From: Mycolicibacterium sp.
GTDB lineage: Bacteria > Actinomycetota > Actinomycetes > Mycobacteriales > Mycobacteriaceae
Direction of reading: 5' to 3'
NCBI RefSeq assembly: GCF_016462545.1
Contig: NZ_JAEMTA010000001.1
Span: 382,668-446,667, forward strand
DNA: 64,000 nt
Positions 42,818 to 51,007 of the stretch are shown in pieces. A model generated the notes under the pieces. The model had not been told where the DNA came from. It did not search any database and was given only the letters and a program-made list of their open reading frames with translations. The number at the start of each line of letters is the position of its first letter. Position 1 is the first letter of the stretch. Position numbers and translations under genes: made by a program.

Positions 42818-43434
42818 GCTTCGCGCGGCCCGTGCGTCGCGAAGAAGTCGTCGACGATTCGAACGCAGTCGGCACGATCGATGATGCGGATGCCGGTCAT
42901 CACGCCGAACACGAGCGGACCGAGCAGTTGCGCCAGCGCCAGCGTGAGGTCGAAGTCTCCGAGTTCGGCACGGGCCCGAGGACTGGCGAGCAGCTCGTCA
43001 AACGGCTTTCGGTAGTTCTCGACCACGCGCGCGCGCAATGAATTACGCGATCCGCCGTCGTCGCCACCCTCGGTTGGGCCAAGGGACACCCACGCCAGCA
43101 GGGACAGGTGAAGGGGCGCCTCCTCGATGAGGGCGGCCTGTTGACTGAGCAATGCGACGAGCTGGTCCCGCAGCGAACCCGTCGCCGGTGGCCTGGTGGC
43201 CTGGGGCAGGAGACGCTCGAACGTCGCAGCGAGAAGTTCTGTGCCGCTTCCGAAGTGCCGATACAAAGTCGTCTTGGCCACCTTCGATGCACGCGTGACC
43301 GCATCGATGGTGACGGCCTCGACGCCGCCCGTGGTGAGCAGGCGAGCGGCGGCGTCCAGAAGGCGCGCGCGCGAGCGCAGTCGTCGGGGATCGACGTCCG
43401 GATCGTCGTCGACATTGGAGGTCTGGGTCGAGAT
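42814..43434 (-). CDS. TetR/AcrR-family regulator with apparent ATC start codon
   Basis: The frame encodes a 206-aa TetR repressor. The HTH spans RLLDAAARLLTTGGVEAVTI and AVTRASKVAKTTLYRHFGSG. No ATG, GTG or TTG exists upstream of GTG 43281, and that GTG would cut off the first HTH helices. AGGAGAGG lies 7 nt before an ATC codon at 43434, giving ISTQTSNVDD, so I take ATC as the start (an original ATG mutated, or a true rare start, or a sequencing error). It is divergent from an MFS pump gene across two perfect tandem operators, the classic layout of a drug-efflux repressor. Confidence 0.8.
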   Translation of the reverse strand: MSTQTSNVDDDPDVDPRRLRSRARLLDAAARLLTTGGVEAVTIDAVTRASKVAKTTLYRHFGSGTELLAATFERLLPQATRPPATGSLRDQLVALLSQQAALIEEAPLHLSLLAWVSLGPTEGGDDGGSRNSLRARVVENYRKPFDELLASPRARAELGDFDLTLALAQLLGPLVFGVMTGIRIIDRADCVRIVDDFFATHGPREA

Positions 43435-43457
43435 GGTCGTGTCCTCTCCTGATTTAT

Positions 43458-43472
43458 GCTACTCATAGTAGC
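43458..43472. promoter_or_regulatory. TetR operator copy 1, GCTACT-N3-AGTAGC
   Basis: GCTACTCATAGTAGC has perfect 6-bp arms around a 3-nt centre. It lies 23 bp upstream of the ATC start of the TetR gene. The second copy is centred exactly 20 bp away, so two repressor dimers would bind on the same DNA face. Confidence 0.8.
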
Positions 43473-43477
43473 GTAGC

Positions 43478-43492
43478 GCTACTGAAAGTAGC
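43478..43492. promoter_or_regulatory. TetR operator copy 2, GCTACT-N3-AGTAGC
   Basis: GCTACTGAAAGTAGC has the same perfect arms as copy 1 and a different 3-nt centre. It lies 20 bp upstream of the MFS start at 43513, so binding should block pump expression. Confidence 0.8.
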
Positions 43493-43512
43493 TTAATAGG
43501 CGGGAGTGTCAG

Positions 43513-45084
43513 TTGGAGACGTCCACGTTGTCCTGGAGCCAGAAGTGGACCTTGACGGTGTCGTGCCTCGCGGTCGCCTTGGTGATCGGATCGATGGCTG
43601 CGCTCTACACCTCCTTGGCCGACATCGCCGTCGCGACCGGTGCCACGCAGACGCAGCTGACCTGGGTCGTCGACGGGTACACCCTGGCGCTTGCCTGCGT
43701 CCTGCTGCCCGCGGGCGCGCTCGGCGACCGCTACGGGCGACGAGGAACGCTCGTCGTCGGTCTGGTGGTGTTCTCGGTAGCGTCGCTGATACCGCTCTTC
43801 GTGTCCGACCCCGTCTGGTTGATCGCCGCGCGCGCTCTTGCCGGACTTGGCGCCGCCTTCACGATGCCGTCGACCCTGTCGATCATGACGGCGACCTTTC
43901 CAGCAGAACAACGCGGCCGCGCCGTCGGTATCTGGGCGGGAGTGGCGGGCACCGGAGCCGTGCTCGGCATGCTGTGCTCGGGTCTCCTACTGCAGTGGTG
44001 GTCCTGGGAGTCGATCTTCGTCGCCTTCGCAATGGCCGGCGTGGCCCTGCTCGTCGCGGCGTGCACGCTGCCGGAATCGCGGCAACAGTCTCGGCATTCA
44101 TTGGATTTCGTAGGATCGCTCTCGGTCATGCTGGCGATCGGGCTGATCGTCGTCGCGCTCGTCGAGGCGCCCGCCAGGGGCTGGACCGACCCGATGGTGC
44201 TCGGACTGTTCGCCGGCGGTGCGGTCGCGACCCTGGTGTTCGTCGTCGTCGAACTCCGCATCACCCATCCGCTCCTGCAGTTGCGACTGATCGCCGATCG
44301 CGGCTTCGGGAGCGGCGCGCTGTCGGTGGCCATGCAGTTCCTGGTGATGTTCGGGTTGGCGTTCTTGATCGTCCAATTCGTACAGCTGATCCTCGGCTAC
44401 GACGCGATGCAGTCGGCCCTGGCCATCGCGCCGCTCGGGCTTCCGCTGCTCGTGGTGTCGGCGTCGACGGTGTGGCTCGGACCGCGGGTCGGCCTGCGCC
44501 TACTGACGGTGTCCGGCTTCCTGCTGATCGCTGCCGGGCTCTTCCTGATGAGCCGTCTCGGCGCCGAAGCCGTGTATCTCGACATCCTCTGGCCGCTCTT
44601 GCTTCTGGGTGCCGGCATGGGCCTCTGCGTGGCACCGGCTACGACCGCCATCGTCGACGCCACCCCGGAGGAAGATCAGGGGGTGGCGGCAGCCGTCAAC
44701 GACGCCTGCCGCGAAGTGGGCGCAGCCATCGGAATCGCCATTGCCGGAAGCATTCTGGCCGCCGGCTACACCAACCGCATTCGACCCGCCCTCGCCGACC
44801 TGCCGCTGCAGGCCAGAGACGCATTCTCTGACTCCCTCGCGGCCGCTCTACAGGTGGCTCAGAGCATGGGGCCGGCCGGGGAACGTGCCGCGGCGTCGGC
44901 CCAGTCCGCCTTCATCCACGGCTACGGCCAGGCGATGCTGATCCTGGCGATCGTCACCGTCGTCAGCGCCATCGTGCTTGCCCTGTGGGCGCCCGAACGC
45001 GAATCTCGCCGGGAGGACGAGCCGGCCCCTTACGGACGGCATGCCAAGCTCGACGAGGAACTCTCGCTCGCGCGACGCCGCTGA
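43513..45084 (+). CDS. MFS drug-efflux transporter, 14-TM EmrB/QacA type
   Basis: This 523-aa membrane protein has about 14 hydrophobic helices. Motif A is present after TM2 (GALGDRYGRRGTLVVGLVVF), with QTQLTWVVDGYTLALACVLL in TM2 and motif C-like GVAGTGAVLGMLCSG in TM5, marking a DHA2-type proton antiporter. It starts at TTG 43513, with GGGAG 6 nt upstream. It is controlled by the divergent TetR through two operators. It may export a toxic pathway substrate or intermediate; other mycobacterial members of this type export antibiotics and dyes. Confidence 0.9.
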   Translation: METSTLSWSQKWTLTVSCLAVALVIGSMAALYTSLADIAVATGATQTQLTWVVDGYTLALACVLLPAGALGDRYGRRGTLVVGLVVFSVASLIPLFVSDPVWLIAARALAGLGAAFTMPSTLSIMTATFPAEQRGRAVGIWAGVAGTGAVLGMLCSGLLLQWWSWESIFVAFAMAGVALLVAACTLPESRQQSRHSLDFVGSLSVMLAIGLIVVALVEAPARGWTDPMVLGLFAGGAVATLVFVVVELRITHPLLQLRLIADRGFGSGALSVAMQFLVMFGLAFLIVQFVQLILGYDAMQSALAIAPLGLPLLVVSASTVWLGPRVGLRLLTVSGFLLIAAGLFLMSRLGAEAVYLDILWPLLLLGAGMGLCVAPATTAIVDATPEEDQGVAAAVNDACREVGAAIGIAIAGSILAAGYTNRIRPALADLPLQARDAFSDSLAAALQVAQSMGPAGERAAASAQSAFIHGYGQAMLILAIVTVVSAIVLALWAPERESRREDEPAPYGRHAKLDEELSLARRR

Positions 45085-45106
45085 CGCCCCGGGACGTTCC
45101 GCGGGA

Positions 45107-46018
45107 TCAGTCGCGGGGCAGTGGGCCGACCAGTCCCCGCGGGGATGTTCCGTACAGCCAGCTGACGGCCTGGCCAAGTTCTGAAAATGTCAGAGACACA
45201 CCGTCTTTGGCGTGGTAAGCGCCAGATGCCTCGGTGAAGCCCTCGATGCGGGTCAGCTTGTCACCGTTGATGCGTAAGATCTGACCGGTCAACCAGGATG
45301 ACTGCGCGGATTGCAACCAGGCCACCACGGGGGAGCTTCGGGCCGGATCCAGCGCGGGATCATCCGCGCGGCCACCGAACACGTCAGCGGTCATTCTCGA
45401 CATCGCCAAGGGCGAAATGGCATTGACCGCAACGCCGTATCGTTGCGCTTCCAACGCGGTGACCACCGTCAGGTTGGCGATCGCCGCCTTCGCCGCCCCG
45501 TAAGCGCTCTGGCCGACGTTGCCCCACAGCCCGGCTCCGGACACCGTGTTGACGATGTGCGCGTCGATCGGATTGCCCGCCTTGAACTGAGTCCGCCAGT
45601 ACTCGCAGGCGTGCTTGGTGACGGCGAAGGTGCCCTTGAGGTGGACGGCGATGACGGCGTCCCAATCGGCTTCGCCATACCCAGCGACCATCGAATCGCG
45701 CAGGATGCCCGCGTTGTTGACCACGCCGGTCAGCGTCCCGAAGGTGTCCACCGCCATCGCGATCATGTCGGCCACGTCATCCCACGTCGACACCGACCCG
45801 GCGTGGGCAATGGCCTTGCCGCCCAGGGCTTCGATCTCGGCGACGACGTCGGCTGCCGGACCGGCCCCGTCACCGCTCGCACCGTCCGTGCCGACGCCGG
45901 GGTCGTTGACGACGACGGCGGCACCCTGCCTCGCCAGTTCGAGACAGTGGCCACGGCCGATGCCGCGTCCACCGCCGGTCACCAGAACGACCTTGCCGGT
46001 CAACGGAGCGTCGGGCAT
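45107..46018 (-). CDS. SDR-family oxidoreductase, hydroxyacyl-CoA dehydrogenase-like
   Basis: This 303-aa SDR has TGGGRGIG (residues 14-21), D38 (VVVNDPGVG) suggesting NAD, NNAGILRDSMV, catalytic Ser in NTVSGAGLWG and YGAAK. It has the extended C-terminal part also found in the 26033-26926 product and the MFE-2-like group. It is the last gene of a seven-gene minus-strand operon (53406 to 45107) and starts at ATG 46018, 13 nt after the previous stop, with GAAGGAGAT upstream. It probably oxidises a hydroxyacyl-CoA intermediate. Confidence 0.88.
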   Translation of the reverse strand: MPDAPLTGKVVLVTGGGRGIGRGHCLELARQGAAVVVNDPGVGTDGASGDGAGPAADVVAEIEALGGKAIAHAGSVSTWDDVADMIAMAVDTFGTLTGVVNNAGILRDSMVAGYGEADWDAVIAVHLKGTFAVTKHACEYWRTQFKAGNPIDAHIVNTVSGAGLWGNVGQSAYGAAKAAIANLTVVTALEAQRYGVAVNAISPLAMSRMTADVFGGRADDPALDPARSSPVVAWLQSAQSSWLTGQILRINGDKLTRIEGFTEASGAYHAKDGVSLTFSELGQAVSWLYGTSPRGLVGPLPRD

Positions 46019-46031
46019 CGTATCTCCTTCG

Positions 46032-47219
46032 TCACGAGAACAGGTCGTGGATCATGCGACGGCGCTGGGACCAGTCGGCACCGCGCAGGTCGGCGTGGCC
46101 GGCTTCCGTGACGATCACGTCGACGTCGTGGGCGGGGGTGGATGCCGGGCGGCTCAACTGTTCCACCAGGGGCGAGCGGCCGTTCGTCGACGACGGGACC
46201 GCGATGATGGACAGCCCGCCGCGGCTCATCGCGCCTGCGGCGCAGTAGTCAGGATGCCCGCCGATGCCGCCCACCAATTTGTCGCCCACCCCCTCGACGT
46301 TGATCTGGCCGACGGGGTCTATTTCAATGGCGGTGTTGACGGCGACGAAGGGCTCGCCCCGGGACAACCGGGTCAGGTCGTGGGTGTGTTCGATGCCACG
46401 CAGAATGGGCCGAGTGTCCGCCCAGTGGTAGAGAACGTCGGTGCCCACCAGATACGTGGCCGACGGTTCGCCCACCAACATCCCGTGTCGCTCGAGATCG
46501 ACGACGGCGTCGGTGAGCATGCCGGTGTCGATCCGCAGCGGCACCGCCGCTCGTCGCAGCAGGGCCGTACCCAATTGTCCTGGGCCGTACTGCAAGCGGG
46601 CGCCAGCGGGCACGAAGCGCAACACTTCGTCGGCGAGAGCGTCGTGCAGCGGTTCGGGTTCGCGGTGCATGTGCGCCGGCCCGTCGTTGGAGCGTCCGAT
46701 GACTCGAACCCGATCGGGATCGAGCGCAGGCTCTGCGCTCGCCGACGGCGCCGCGTCGTCGATGACCGCCAAGACCGGGACTCCTGAATCGACGAGCGCG
46801 CGCTGGTAGGACACCTCGGTGCCAAAGCGGTACTGCCCGTCGCGTTTCACGAGCCGGGTGATCAAGACGTCCGGACGCAGTGGTCCGGCCAGCAGCGCGG
46901 GAATGGCGGAAAGCCGGGACGGCACGAAGTGCGCCAACGGATTCTGAAGCACACTGCGAACGCTCCCGCTCGGGACCAAGGCGGCGATCGCGGCAAACGA
47001 CGCCGAGTCGAGGCCGTTCAACGTGCCGGGTGCCCATCCGAGAACCAGTCGCAGCGAACCGATGTCGGCTGCCGCAGCGCTGAGCTCCGCACACACATTC
47101 GTACCGTCTTCGAGCTCGCGAACGGTGCCCGCGCCATCGCCGATTGCCACCGTCATCCCGGGTCGCAACACCTCGCGCAGCGCTGCCGCCAGACCGGGTT
47201 TCGTCGTCGACGAGGTCAT
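46032..47219 (-). CDS. family I CoA-transferase/acetyl-CoA hydrolase homologue, catalytic Glu replaced
   Basis: This 395-aa protein aligns in order with 4-hydroxybutyrate CoA-transferase and acetyl-CoA hydrolase: LQYGPGQLGTALL, then DTGMLTDAVVDL, VNTAIEIDPVGQINVEGVG, GGIGGHPDYCAAGAMSRGG and DVDVIVTEAGHADLRG. In the classic family the second block reads HTEMxSDGVVDL with Glu forming the acyl anhydride; here that Glu is Gly. Normal transferase chemistry is therefore doubtful, and a lyase, hydratase or binding role is possible. It is also shorter than the usual 430-440 aa. ATG 47219 overlaps the upstream FadE stop by 4 nt. Confidence 0.8.
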   Translation of the reverse strand: MTSSTTKPGLAAALREVLRPGMTVAIGDGAGTVRELEDGTNVCAELSAAAADIGSLRLVLGWAPGTLNGLDSASFAAIAALVPSGSVRSVLQNPLAHFVPSRLSAIPALLAGPLRPDVLITRLVKRDGQYRFGTEVSYQRALVDSGVPVLAVIDDAAPSASAEPALDPDRVRVIGRSNDGPAHMHREPEPLHDALADEVLRFVPAGARLQYGPGQLGTALLRRAAVPLRIDTGMLTDAVVDLERHGMLVGEPSATYLVGTDVLYHWADTRPILRGIEHTHDLTRLSRGEPFVAVNTAIEIDPVGQINVEGVGDKLVGGIGGHPDYCAAGAMSRGGLSIIAVPSSTNGRSPLVEQLSRPASTPAHDVDVIVTEAGHADLRGADWSQRRRMIHDLFS

Positions 47220-48352
47220 TTCGGAAGGCCCAGGACCCGCTCGCCGAGGATGTTGCGCTGAATCTCGCTGGTTCCACCGAGGATGGTTTGCGCCCGGCCG
47301 ACGAGCATCGCATGGACCAGTGCAGCGCCATCGGAGTCGTCGGCGGGGTCCACGCAGGCGTCGGTGCCGAGCACCTCGGTGGCCATGTCGCCGAGAGCGC
47401 GATCGGTCTCCGAGGTCATCAGCTTGAGTACCGAGAACGCCGACGATCCAGTATCGCCCTCCTCGATGGCTCGCTGCCATGTGAAGCGCAGCAACCACAT
47501 TCGGCTCCACAGCTTGGTCATCGAGCGACTCAGCACGGCATCGAGGACCTCGCGCTCGCGGGCGGCCTGCATCATTCGTTCGTGGAGCTTGAACATCGAC
47601 ACCGCCTGTGAACCCAGCGTCAGACGTTCACGACCAAGGGTCTCCATGGCGATCGTCCAGCCCTGGCCGGCCTCGCCGATCAATGCATCGTCGCCGAGTT
47701 CGACACCGTCGAAGAAGACCTCGTTGAACTTGCTCTCGCCGTCGAGTTGGGTCAGCGGTCGGACCGACACCCCCTCGGCGTCCATCGGCACGATGAACAT
47801 GCTCAGGCCGCGGTGACTCTCTGGGCCGGTCCTGGCCAGTAGGAGGCCGTACTTGGCGGAGTTCGCCGCTGAACTCCACACCTTCTGGCCATCGACGCGC
47901 CACCCGTCGGCGGTCTTCTCGGCCTTGGTTCGTACTCCCGCGAGATCGGAACCCGCGCCCGGTTCGGAGAACAGCTGCGTCCACACGTCGTCGCCCAGGC
48001 GGATCGGTTCGAGGAAGTGAGCCTTCTGCCCGTCGGTGCCGAACTTGATCAGGATCGGACCGGCAAGGTCGATCGCTGTGATGCCGAGTTGGCGAGGCAC
48101 GCCCGCGCGCGCGCATTCCTCGGCGAAGATCGCCTGCTGGATCACCGAGGCATCCTGGCCGCCGTATTCGATCGGCCAGTGCAGACATACCCGGCCGTGC
48201 TCGGCGAGATACCTGTGCCAGGCCCGACCGGGCCCGACGTCGGCATCCGTTGGGGTGGGCCCGTAATTGCGCAACCCGGCGGGCTTCTCGGCGTTCTCCA
48301 GGAACGCGCGGATCTCCGAGCGCAAAGACTCGGTGTCCTCCGTCGTCGTCAT
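47216..48352 (-). CDS. acyl-CoA dehydrogenase, large FadE subunit
   Basis: This 378-aa FadE has LFSEPGAGSDLAGVRTKA, GQKVWSSAANSAKYGL, TLGRERLTLGSQ (helix-G Glu) and ILGGTSEIQRNILGERVLGLP. ATG 48352 is chosen because GGGAAG lies 5 nt upstream and the preceding gene stops 2 nt earlier; ATG 48364 is the alternative. It pairs with the next-upstream dehydrogenase as a heteromeric enzyme, the same organisation as 28536/29731. Confidence 0.9.
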   Translation of the reverse strand: MTTTEDTESLRSEIRAFLENAEKPAGLRNYGPTPTDADVGPGRAWHRYLAEHGRVCLHWPIEYGGQDASVIQQAIFAEECARAGVPRQLGITAIDLAGPILIKFGTDGQKAHFLEPIRLGDDVWTQLFSEPGAGSDLAGVRTKAEKTADGWRVDGQKVWSSAANSAKYGLLLARTGPESHRGLSMFIVPMDAEGVSVRPLTQLDGESKFNEVFFDGVELGDDALIGEAGQGWTIAMETLGRERLTLGSQAVSMFKLHERMMQAAREREVLDAVLSRSMTKLWSRMWLLRFTWQRAIEEGDTGSSAFSVLKLMTSETDRALGDMATEVLGTDACVDPADDSDGAALVHAMLVGRAQTILGGTSEIQRNILGERVLGLPK

Positions 48353-48353
48353 G

Positions 48354-49517
48354 TCACTTCCCATCGGCCGACAGCCCGGTCAAGATGGCCAGACGGTCCC
48401 AGTGTTGGGCGGGCGTGCCGAGGACGACCTCGTCGGTCCGTGCTCGCCGCAGGTAGAGGTGGGACGGGTCCTCCCAGGTGAACCCGATGCCGCCGTGGAT
48501 CTGGATGTTGGTGCTCGCGGCGTCGCGGAGTGCTTCCGAGCACACGGCCTTTGCCATGCTGGCGCGCCAGTCCGCCTCGGCCGCGGCGCTCGCGTCGCCC
48601 GAGTCGTCGAGCGCCTGCATTGCCGCCTGTGACGCCGACCGCGCCCACTCGAGGTCGACGAGCATGTCGGCGCACTTGTGCTTGATCGCCTGGAAACTGC
48701 CGATGGGCCTGCCGAACTGCTCGCGTGTGCGCGCGTAGTCGGTGGCGATCTCGAGCAGCCGTTCGCAGGCGCCGACCTGTTCGGCCGAAAGCACCGCAAG
48801 CGCCACGTGGACGTTGCGTTCGATGATGGACTCGACGGACCCCTCGCCCGTAAGGCGTACGGCGGGGGCCGCAGTCAGGGTGACGGTCGCCATTGGCCTG
48901 GTCCCGTCGAGCACGCTCTCGGCCGTGACGGTGACGCCGTCCGCGGTGGGGTCGATCAGGAAGATCGCCAGTTCGTCGTCCGCGACCGCCGTGACGACGA
49001 GATCGGCTGCGGCAGAACCACCCACGACGTGTCGGACCGTACCGTCGATGGACCAGTCCCCAGCATCCGCGGCGGCGCGCGTGGTCACGGCGGAGCGACG
49101 CCATAGTCCGCCATCGCCGGTCAGCGCCGCCGCAGCGGTGCGCCGGCCTTCGGCGAGCTCCGCGAAGCGCTTCTCGGCATCCGGGTCGTGCTCGGTGAGA
49201 TCGAGGAGGAGGCCGGTGGCCAGCACTGCGGAGCTGACGAACGGCACCGGCGCCAGGGCTCGGCCCAGTTCGTGTGCGACCACGCCCAGTGCGGACGCGC
49301 CGTAACCCGCGCCGCCCAGATGCTCGGGTAACGCGATGGCGGCGACCCCGACCTGGTTGCACAACACATCCCAGAGGGACGTGTCGAAACCGGACCGTTC
49401 GCCGCCGTCTTCGCCGTAGGCCACCTGGCGCACTCGCTCCTCGGGCGAGAGTCGCTCGCAGACCGATCGCACGGACTGCGCGAGTTCCCGACGTTCGTCT
49501 GCCGTCAGTACCGTCAT
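48354..49517 (-). CDS. acyl-CoA dehydrogenase, FadE partner subunit
   Basis: This 387-aa protein has N-terminal LPEHLGGAGYGASALGVVAH, no SEPxAGSD (AAAALTGDGGLWRRS in its place), and C-terminal QFGRPIGSFQAIKHKCADML and IQIHGGIGFTWEDPSHLYL. It is paralogous to the 29731-30846 product. It starts at ATG 49517 with AGGAGGG upstream, its first base shared with the stop of the FadD gene (TGATG). Confidence 0.9.
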   Translation of the reverse strand: MTVLTADERRELAQSVRSVCERLSPEERVRQVAYGEDGGERSGFDTSLWDVLCNQVGVAAIALPEHLGGAGYGASALGVVAHELGRALAPVPFVSSAVLATGLLLDLTEHDPDAEKRFAELAEGRRTAAAALTGDGGLWRRSAVTTRAAADAGDWSIDGTVRHVVGGSAAADLVVTAVADDELAIFLIDPTADGVTVTAESVLDGTRPMATVTLTAAPAVRLTGEGSVESIIERNVHVALAVLSAEQVGACERLLEIATDYARTREQFGRPIGSFQAIKHKCADMLVDLEWARSASQAAMQALDDSGDASAAAEADWRASMAKAVCSEALRDAASTNIQIHGGIGFTWEDPSHLYLRRARTDEVVLGTPAQHWDRLAILTGLSADGK

Positions 49518-51007
49518 CAGGTCCCTCCTGAAATCTGTTTGGCCAGTGCCGACTTGGCAATCTTGCCCAGCCCGGTCATCGGAAAGTCGTCGACGACGAT
49601 CAGCCGCTCCGGCCACTTCTGCTTCATCAGCCCGCGCCCGTCGAGGAACTCACAAAGCTCGTCGAGGGTGACGTCCCGATGGCGGCGCGATCTCCGCACC
49701 ACCGCGCAGACCAGTTCGCCCCGCAGGTCATCCGGTTGCCCGAGGATCGCGATTTCCTCGACGAGGGGATGGGCCAGTAGTTCGTTCTCGATCTCGTCGG
49801 GTGCGATGTTCTCGCCCTTGCGGATGATCAGGTCCTTGGTCCGGCCGGTGACCACGATGCGGCCGTCATCGCGGAGATGCCCACGGTCGCCGCTGCGGAA
49901 CCATCCGTCACCGGTGACGGCCTGCTCCCACTGCCCGGGATCGACGTAGCCGGAGGTGAGATTGCCGCCGCGGAGTTCGATCTCGCCGCTCGCGCCGATT
50001 CGTACGTGCGACCCCGGGATGGGCCGGCCCGCGCTGTGGGCCAACTGCTCGTCGGTATCGGTCGACTCACTGACGCAGATCATCGGTGCCTCGGTCATTC
50101 CGTAGGCGTGCACGATGGGGACCTTCAGGTGCTCGCGTACCAGGCGATGCACCTCGGGCGGGCATGCGGCGCCGCCTCCGATGAGCATCCGCAAGGACGG
50201 CACTATCAGTTCGTCTGTCGCCGATGCCATTTGGGCGGATAGCAGCATCTGGTAGAACGCCGTGCTCGCCCCGGTCACCGTGACCCGGTGCTCGGCGAGA
50301 AGTCGCGGCAGATCGTCAGCGGTGACCTTGGGTACGAGCAGCACCGGAAAGTCACCGAGCAGGGCGGCGGCAAGGTAGACCATGCCTCCGACATGGGCGA
50401 TCGGGAAGGCGATGGTGCCGACTTCCCGAGGATCACTGCCGAGTCCGATGTGTGCGACGTACCCGCGGGAGGCGCTGAGCAACGTGGCATCGGTGTGGCG
50501 TACGCCCTTCGGGCGGGCGGTGGTGCCGGAAGTGAAGTAGACCCAACTCGGTTCCGTCGCGCTGTGCGGGCGGCCCAGTTCGGGATGCGGTGAGCGCATC
50601 GAGGTCTGCAACTGCTCGACGAGGTCGGTGGGCACGATGACGGTACGCAGTCCCCGGGGCGTATTGGCGAGTGTCGAGTCGTCGACCAACAGTACGTCGG
50701 CCTTGGCGACGTCGACCGCGCTGCGCACCTCTCGTTCCCGGTAGAGGTGCAGCACCGGAGCCTGGACGACGGCGGCACGGGCTAGCGCCAGCATCACCAC
50801 GGCCGCGCTGACGTGTGAGGGAAGTTGCCAGGCGACCGTCATGCCGGGCCGGACGCCGACGTCCCACAGCCATCGCGTGGCGGCCGTCGACAGCGCGCCG
50901 ACTTCCCCGACCGTCAGAGTGGCGCCCGAGACATCTCGCAGCAGTGGGCGATCCGGCCGGCTTACGACGCACTCGTCAAGCAGCTCGGCGATGGTGCCTG
51001 CAGTCAC
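49517..51007 (-). CDS. acyl-CoA synthetase (AMP-binding, FadD-like)
   Basis: This 496-aa ligase has P-loop YFTSGTTARPKGVRHTD near residue 165, HAYGMTEAPMICV near 300, FRSGDRGHLRDDGRIVVTGR near 375 and catalytic Lys in TGLGKIAKSAL at the end. GTG 51007 overlaps the P450 stop (GTGA), so it is translated with the P450. It activates an acid possibly formed by P450 oxidation and passes it to the two FadE subunits downstream in the same operon. The substrate is unknown. Confidence 0.9.
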   Translation of the reverse strand: MTAGTIAELLDECVVSRPDRPLLRDVSGATLTVGEVGALSTAATRWLWDVGVRPGMTVAWQLPSHVSAAVVMLALARAAVVQAPVLHLYREREVRSAVDVAKADVLLVDDSTLANTPRGLRTVIVPTDLVEQLQTSMRSPHPELGRPHSATEPSWVYFTSGTTARPKGVRHTDATLLSASRGYVAHIGLGSDPREVGTIAFPIAHVGGMVYLAAALLGDFPVLLVPKVTADDLPRLLAEHRVTVTGASTAFYQMLLSAQMASATDELIVPSLRMLIGGGAACPPEVHRLVREHLKVPIVHAYGMTEAPMICVSESTDTDEQLAHSAGRPIPGSHVRIGASGEIELRGGNLTSGYVDPGQWEQAVTGDGWFRSGDRGHLRDDGRIVVTGRTKDLIIRKGENIAPDEIENELLAHPLVEEIAILGQPDDLRGELVCAVVRRSRRHRDVTLDELCEFLDGRGLMKQKWPERLIVVDDFPMTGLGKIAKSALAKQISGGT

